From: Hofstenia miamia | Lineage: Eukaryota > Xenacoelomorpha > Acoela | Direction of reading: 5' to 3' | Assembly (NCBI GenBank): GCA_004352715.1 | Contig: SCFE01000108.1 | Location: 436,292 to 500,291 of the forward strand | Length of the DNA: 64,000 nucleotides | Notes under the pieces: generated by a model | What the model saw: only the letters and a program-made list of their open reading frames with translations | The model's database searches: none | What the model was told of the DNA's origin: nothing | Translations under genes and position numbers: made by a program | In this document: piece by piece, positions 60,173 to 64,000 of the stretch | Layout: each line of letters starts with the position of its first letter | How positions within the stretch are numbered: position 1 is the first letter of the stretch

Positions 60173-63100
60173 CTCAATTGTCTCCATGTTGAATCAATCT
60201 GTGTATGCAAATTTAGATTAGCTTTTGTAAATATGACAAATCAGTGAAAAAAATAATAGTTGATTATATTTTTAAGTCTTATGATAAGTATGTGTTTTGT
60301 GTATATTTTAGGAAATCCTTTGACAAAACATTTATGTCTGGAAGAGACCCTAATATTGAAGATTCAGTTCTATCTTTTGTATCTGATGCACAAATATCAT
60401 ATCAAATACACAATTTAAGCAAAGTAGTTGCATTTTCTATTAATTTATCAGTGGTTAAGGTACGCAATCAGAAATGAAGTAATAAATTTAATTCAATTTT
60501 ATTTGAACCTGCAAAAATTTTGTTTCATGAGAAAATTCTAAAGAAAGTGCAGCTAAAAATCAACTTTTCAATAATTTAACTACAACGAAATCGATTACAT
60601 TTGACCTAAAATTGATGAAATTCCGTTAGAAAATGTAATATATACCTTCGACCGTAATTTTCTCTTAGCCATGTATGTAAATTAGTGAAGTATTTGCAAT
60701 AATTTTTTTATGAACAATCATCTTAAGAAGAAAAATTTGAGAGCATAATATATTTTCCGTTGTCTTTTGTTACAAGTCTGCAAAGTGTACAAATTACTGA
60801 TTAGTTTTCGTTTGCCTTATTTTACATAAGTATAATGCAAGAAGACACGAAAAAGTGTGCAGAATTATAGTGAAATACAGTAAAATCGAATATATTTCCT
60901 TCTCAAACCTAAAAAGTAGTACATATATTGATATTCATATTCAGTAGATGCCATTCTATCATGTATATATTCAATATGCTTCATATTTATATTAAATATC
61001 AAAACTTTGTTTTAATGTTTACAAATTTACTATTAAACACTGCATGCTTTCTTCAAATATAACATCCCTAAGCAGTTTAGGAACAATATTTACCACATTG
61101 AAACATATAATTGCACATACACTATAGAATATCACTGAAATGCTATCATTCATTTAATATTTGATAATCGCATTTTGAGACGGTTCTGCAAAACAATCAT
61201 TAAAAAGTGGATTCTCTTTACAGATCCAACCATTTACTAAACAAGAAACAGCAGCTCTAAACGCATCCAAACATGCACATGTATTGAAGTAGGTAAGATA
61301 CATCCGTACTTGACTTCTGGTGATTAAAAGTACAAAATTGATAGAAGTTATTAAGAGCGCTTTTTCCAACTTCAAAAAATTTTTCGACTGTACAATTCTA
61401 TATACATTCTTAAAATTTAAGATAATTACAAAACCAAAGAAGAGAAAAGTTTTCAACAACTCTGAAACAGCATATATTCGCAACTGTTCAAATGTAACTT
61501 TAAACACTACCATGCTCACTAGAATGCACCAAATATTTTTGCGACTGCATTTTCTGCTATATTGAAATGTTCTTTTAATTATTCCAATTATGTACAAAGC
61601 CAACGTTGCATCATGAAGAAAATCTATTACACTTGAAGAATCTAAAAAAATCTTAAGAAGATATTACTTCAAATTATGTTTTTAGGAATAAATTTTAATG
61701 GATTTTAATCCAATACATTTTTAGTATATATTGTTTTATAGTTCAAAAATATTGATTTTGTGCAAACAATTAACTGATCAGACTCAACACAGCATATATA
61801 TTTCGTGTATTTTACAGTTTTTGGTGAAAATGAATTGAACTTTTTGATAGACCAAGAAATGTCGAAAACACATTGTAAGCACATTGTAAGCAATAAGATT
61901 GCCATTCATATGACCCTCTAGCCTTACAGTACACAGCCATAAATGAATTAATGCAAAAAACATGGATCGACACTGACAATTTATTACACTGAGATACTAC
62001 AAAAATCAATAATTATGATGGAACTAGTTACATTGAATGGTGCTAAGCATCCTGGGATTCACACTTTGGTATTCAATAAATTACTCATTGGAATTAATCC
62101 GAGAACAGAACAATTTTAGACGATATTAATCTAGTATTAAATATATTAATGATTTCTTAAAAATCCGAGATTTGCTTCCGATGTATGTAACATCTACAGA
62201 ATCTTTTCAATATACTATGTTGTTATCTTTGTATGCTTTGAATTTAAGCGATTAAATACTACATATTTGTGGGCTTTGAAGTTTTAATCCATGCAATTTT
62301 GACCTATTTACACATGGAATTTTTCAAAATCTGTGATTGATTCCGCAAAAATTTTTAAAATGCTAATAACTCACGAACTAGTGAAAATATTTATCATTTT
62401 AATACACAAAACTCTTTTTCATAAGAAAGCAATTTCTAGGGTGCCTAGTTGTTGGGCTGACTCATTATGGAAACATTAGTTATGATTTATATTTTTTTTC
62501 AAAAATCAGATTTCTCATTAGAAAAAAAATTTATATATCTGTAATTCTGGAACAGGAATAAGTCTTTCCAAAAATTTCATAACTTGAAGGAATAGAAATA
62601 GGATTAATATCAATAAAATAATATAGTAGTCCTCATTATGTTTATTAAATTTATCTACATTTACCAACAATACCTTAAACTCCTAAAATATGTCTTCTCC
62701 TATTCCATATATTTGCTATTGAATTTGCAAAATTTATATGAATTATTTCTAATAAAGAGAATATCTAGAAAAATATTTTATTATTATGCTTTGAATGAAA
62801 AGTTTAGTAAATTTAAAGAAATTGATTTGTTGAAATTTTTTAAAATAACGAATGTAAGCAAAGAAATTTCACAGGATAAATTTAGGGTGCTTTTGAAACA
62901 TGATTACAATGTAATGGAGAAATTTCAAAGTTCTATTATACATTGGTATACCATGTCTATTTCTATTTAGTAATGCTAAGCCTTTCCTATGATTATGTAA
63001 TAAATATACTACTGGCTTGCATTAGGCACTTAATCTTCGATCGAATAATAAATTTGTCATCTAACAGCATTGATTTTTCAGCAAATTATATTTAGTGATG
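60173..63100. other. No clearly supported gene
   Basis: Two minus-strand stretches could be exons of a cysteine-containing protein. One, about 61318-61154, follows an acceptor-like TTTTAATCACCAG and contains TYFNTCACLDAFRAAVSCLV up to a stop. The other lies at about 61995-61870 with four to five cysteines. A plus-strand frame at 62638-62970 (110 codons) has no motif. None is convincing enough to call. Confidence 0.3.
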
Positions 63101-63101
63101 T

Positions 63102-63121
63102 ATATATATATATATATATAT
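63102..63121. repeat. (TA)n microsatellite
   Basis: Short pure TA run. Confidence 0.9.
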
Positions 63122-63704
63122 TCACGCTAAGTACTATGTAGAATTGGTTTTAGCAATAATAAGCAGAATTTTTCAATTTCCCGCGAATTTGGGCTTGTCC
63201 AAACAATCAAATAATCAATTTCTAAGATTGTCTAGTGACGATATTTGGGGAACTATAAGTATATTTAAGCAAATTTCACAGATTTCAACCCATGAAAAAA
63301 GTATTTATGATCGCCATTGTCTTTTGAAATATATATCGAATATATTGAAGTTTTGAAATGAATTTTCCTGAGTAGAGTACTTATAAATATTTGCATTTAA
63401 TTCTTAAATTAGCATTAACCCGAAAACATTTCTTACATAATACACTAATGAAATTAAACTTAGTGTTTGCTCAATAGGAATTTTCTATTAGTAAATTATA
63501 TATTATCCAATGTTTTCCCTGTATACAATTGTTATTATACATAAATACATAGATTTTGATTCAAACGAAACCCTATGTATGTGAAATATTAGGAAAGTCG
63601 AGCTTCCTTTAGTTCATTAGTGAGAATGACGGTGTTTACAGCATGTATTTTCATCAAATTTTTTTGAGTACTCATATGACACGGGACCGTGCGGCAAATG
63701 ACTC

Positions 63705-63887
63705 TATTTCTGAGTCAGCTAACAATAAAAATAAATATGCCACAGTTGATGCAATCATCTAACCTCGCAATAAGATGAATGCTATATAAAGTAAAAATGT
63801 GCCAATTAAAGTAGTACTTCAGTCAGTGAAATCGTAATTTATAAAAACTATGGGGACCACGTTACCTCGGAGTAAATTTCTTTGTCG
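63705..63887 (+). promoter_or_regulatory. Candidate promoter and first coding exon at the right edge
   Basis: A TATATAAA box at 63783-63790 is followed by TCAGTCAGT (63819-63827), an initiator-like sequence about 38 bp downstream, slightly farther than usual. An ATG at about 63850 opens MGTTLPRSKFLC, with a good donor GTAAGG shortly after. Upstream, TGAGTCAGC (63712-63720) is an AP-1/Maf-type site. The gene would continue beyond the window. Inferred only. Confidence 0.2.
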
Positions 63888-64000
63888 TAAGGCATATGAA
63901 ATTAGTAACTGTTGCGAATGTTAAGAATGATAATTAAATACGTGCAATCAACAAGCAAAAGTCTGGTATAATCGAATCTGAAACGAAAACCTTAATTATT

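Overview
This is an AT-rich (roughly 70 %) eukaryotic window with spliced genes, polyadenylation signals, many (TA)n microsatellites, scaffold gaps and several classes of degraded transposon. The protein types (PPM1G, an SLC22 transporter, calmodulin-like EF-hand proteins) and the mobile elements (Penelope-like, piggyBac-like, hAT-type, Ty3/Gypsy-like, LINE) point to an invertebrate animal. The phylum cannot be settled from the sequence. No bacterial operon, CRISPR array, rRNA or convincing tRNA was seen.

Layout. 1-2012: the 5' half of a protein phosphatase PPM1G gene on the minus strand, running off the left edge, with two introns of 41 and 43 bp. 2752-8365: two nearly identical copies of a ~3 kb segment carrying a decayed piggyBac-like transposase. 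The copies meet at (TA)n tracts and single-N gaps, so an assembly (haplotype) duplication is likely. 8366-12976: decayed ORFs of unknown type, microsatellites and gaps. 12977-13880: two miniature inverted-repeat elements. 14005-15627: an intronless SLC22-type transporter, minus strand. 16113-24042: gene-poor, with a GC-rich palindromic island, a 416 bp MITE, a 150 bp hAT-type MITE with a perfect 8 bp target duplication, 120 bp tandem repeats, a LINE tail and a minisatellite. 24043-40351: gene-poor, with gaps, LINE remnants and a fold-back element. 40352-41797: a truncated LTR element that keeps only a broken gag. 41991-42446: a small secreted cysteine-containing protein. 45720-48066: a broken Penelope-like retroelement with reverse transcriptase and GIY-YIG endonuclease parts. 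49782-50030: a LINE C-terminus. 52300-54153: a complete three-exon EF-hand gene. 54717-56600: a 1.9 kb inverted-repeat element with hAT-like ends. 59737-60164: the last exons of a second EF-hand gene. 60165-64000: mostly featureless, with a possible promoter and first exon at the right edge.

The likely functional genes are PPM1G, the SLC22 transporter, the secreted protein and the two EF-hand genes. They show no common pathway; most of the remaining recognisable content is transposon debris. No convincing new system was found. The most useful leads are the very short PPM1G introns (one GC-AG), the gag-only mini LTR element, the hammerhead-like motif after the Penelope element, and the set of MITEs with readable target-site duplications.
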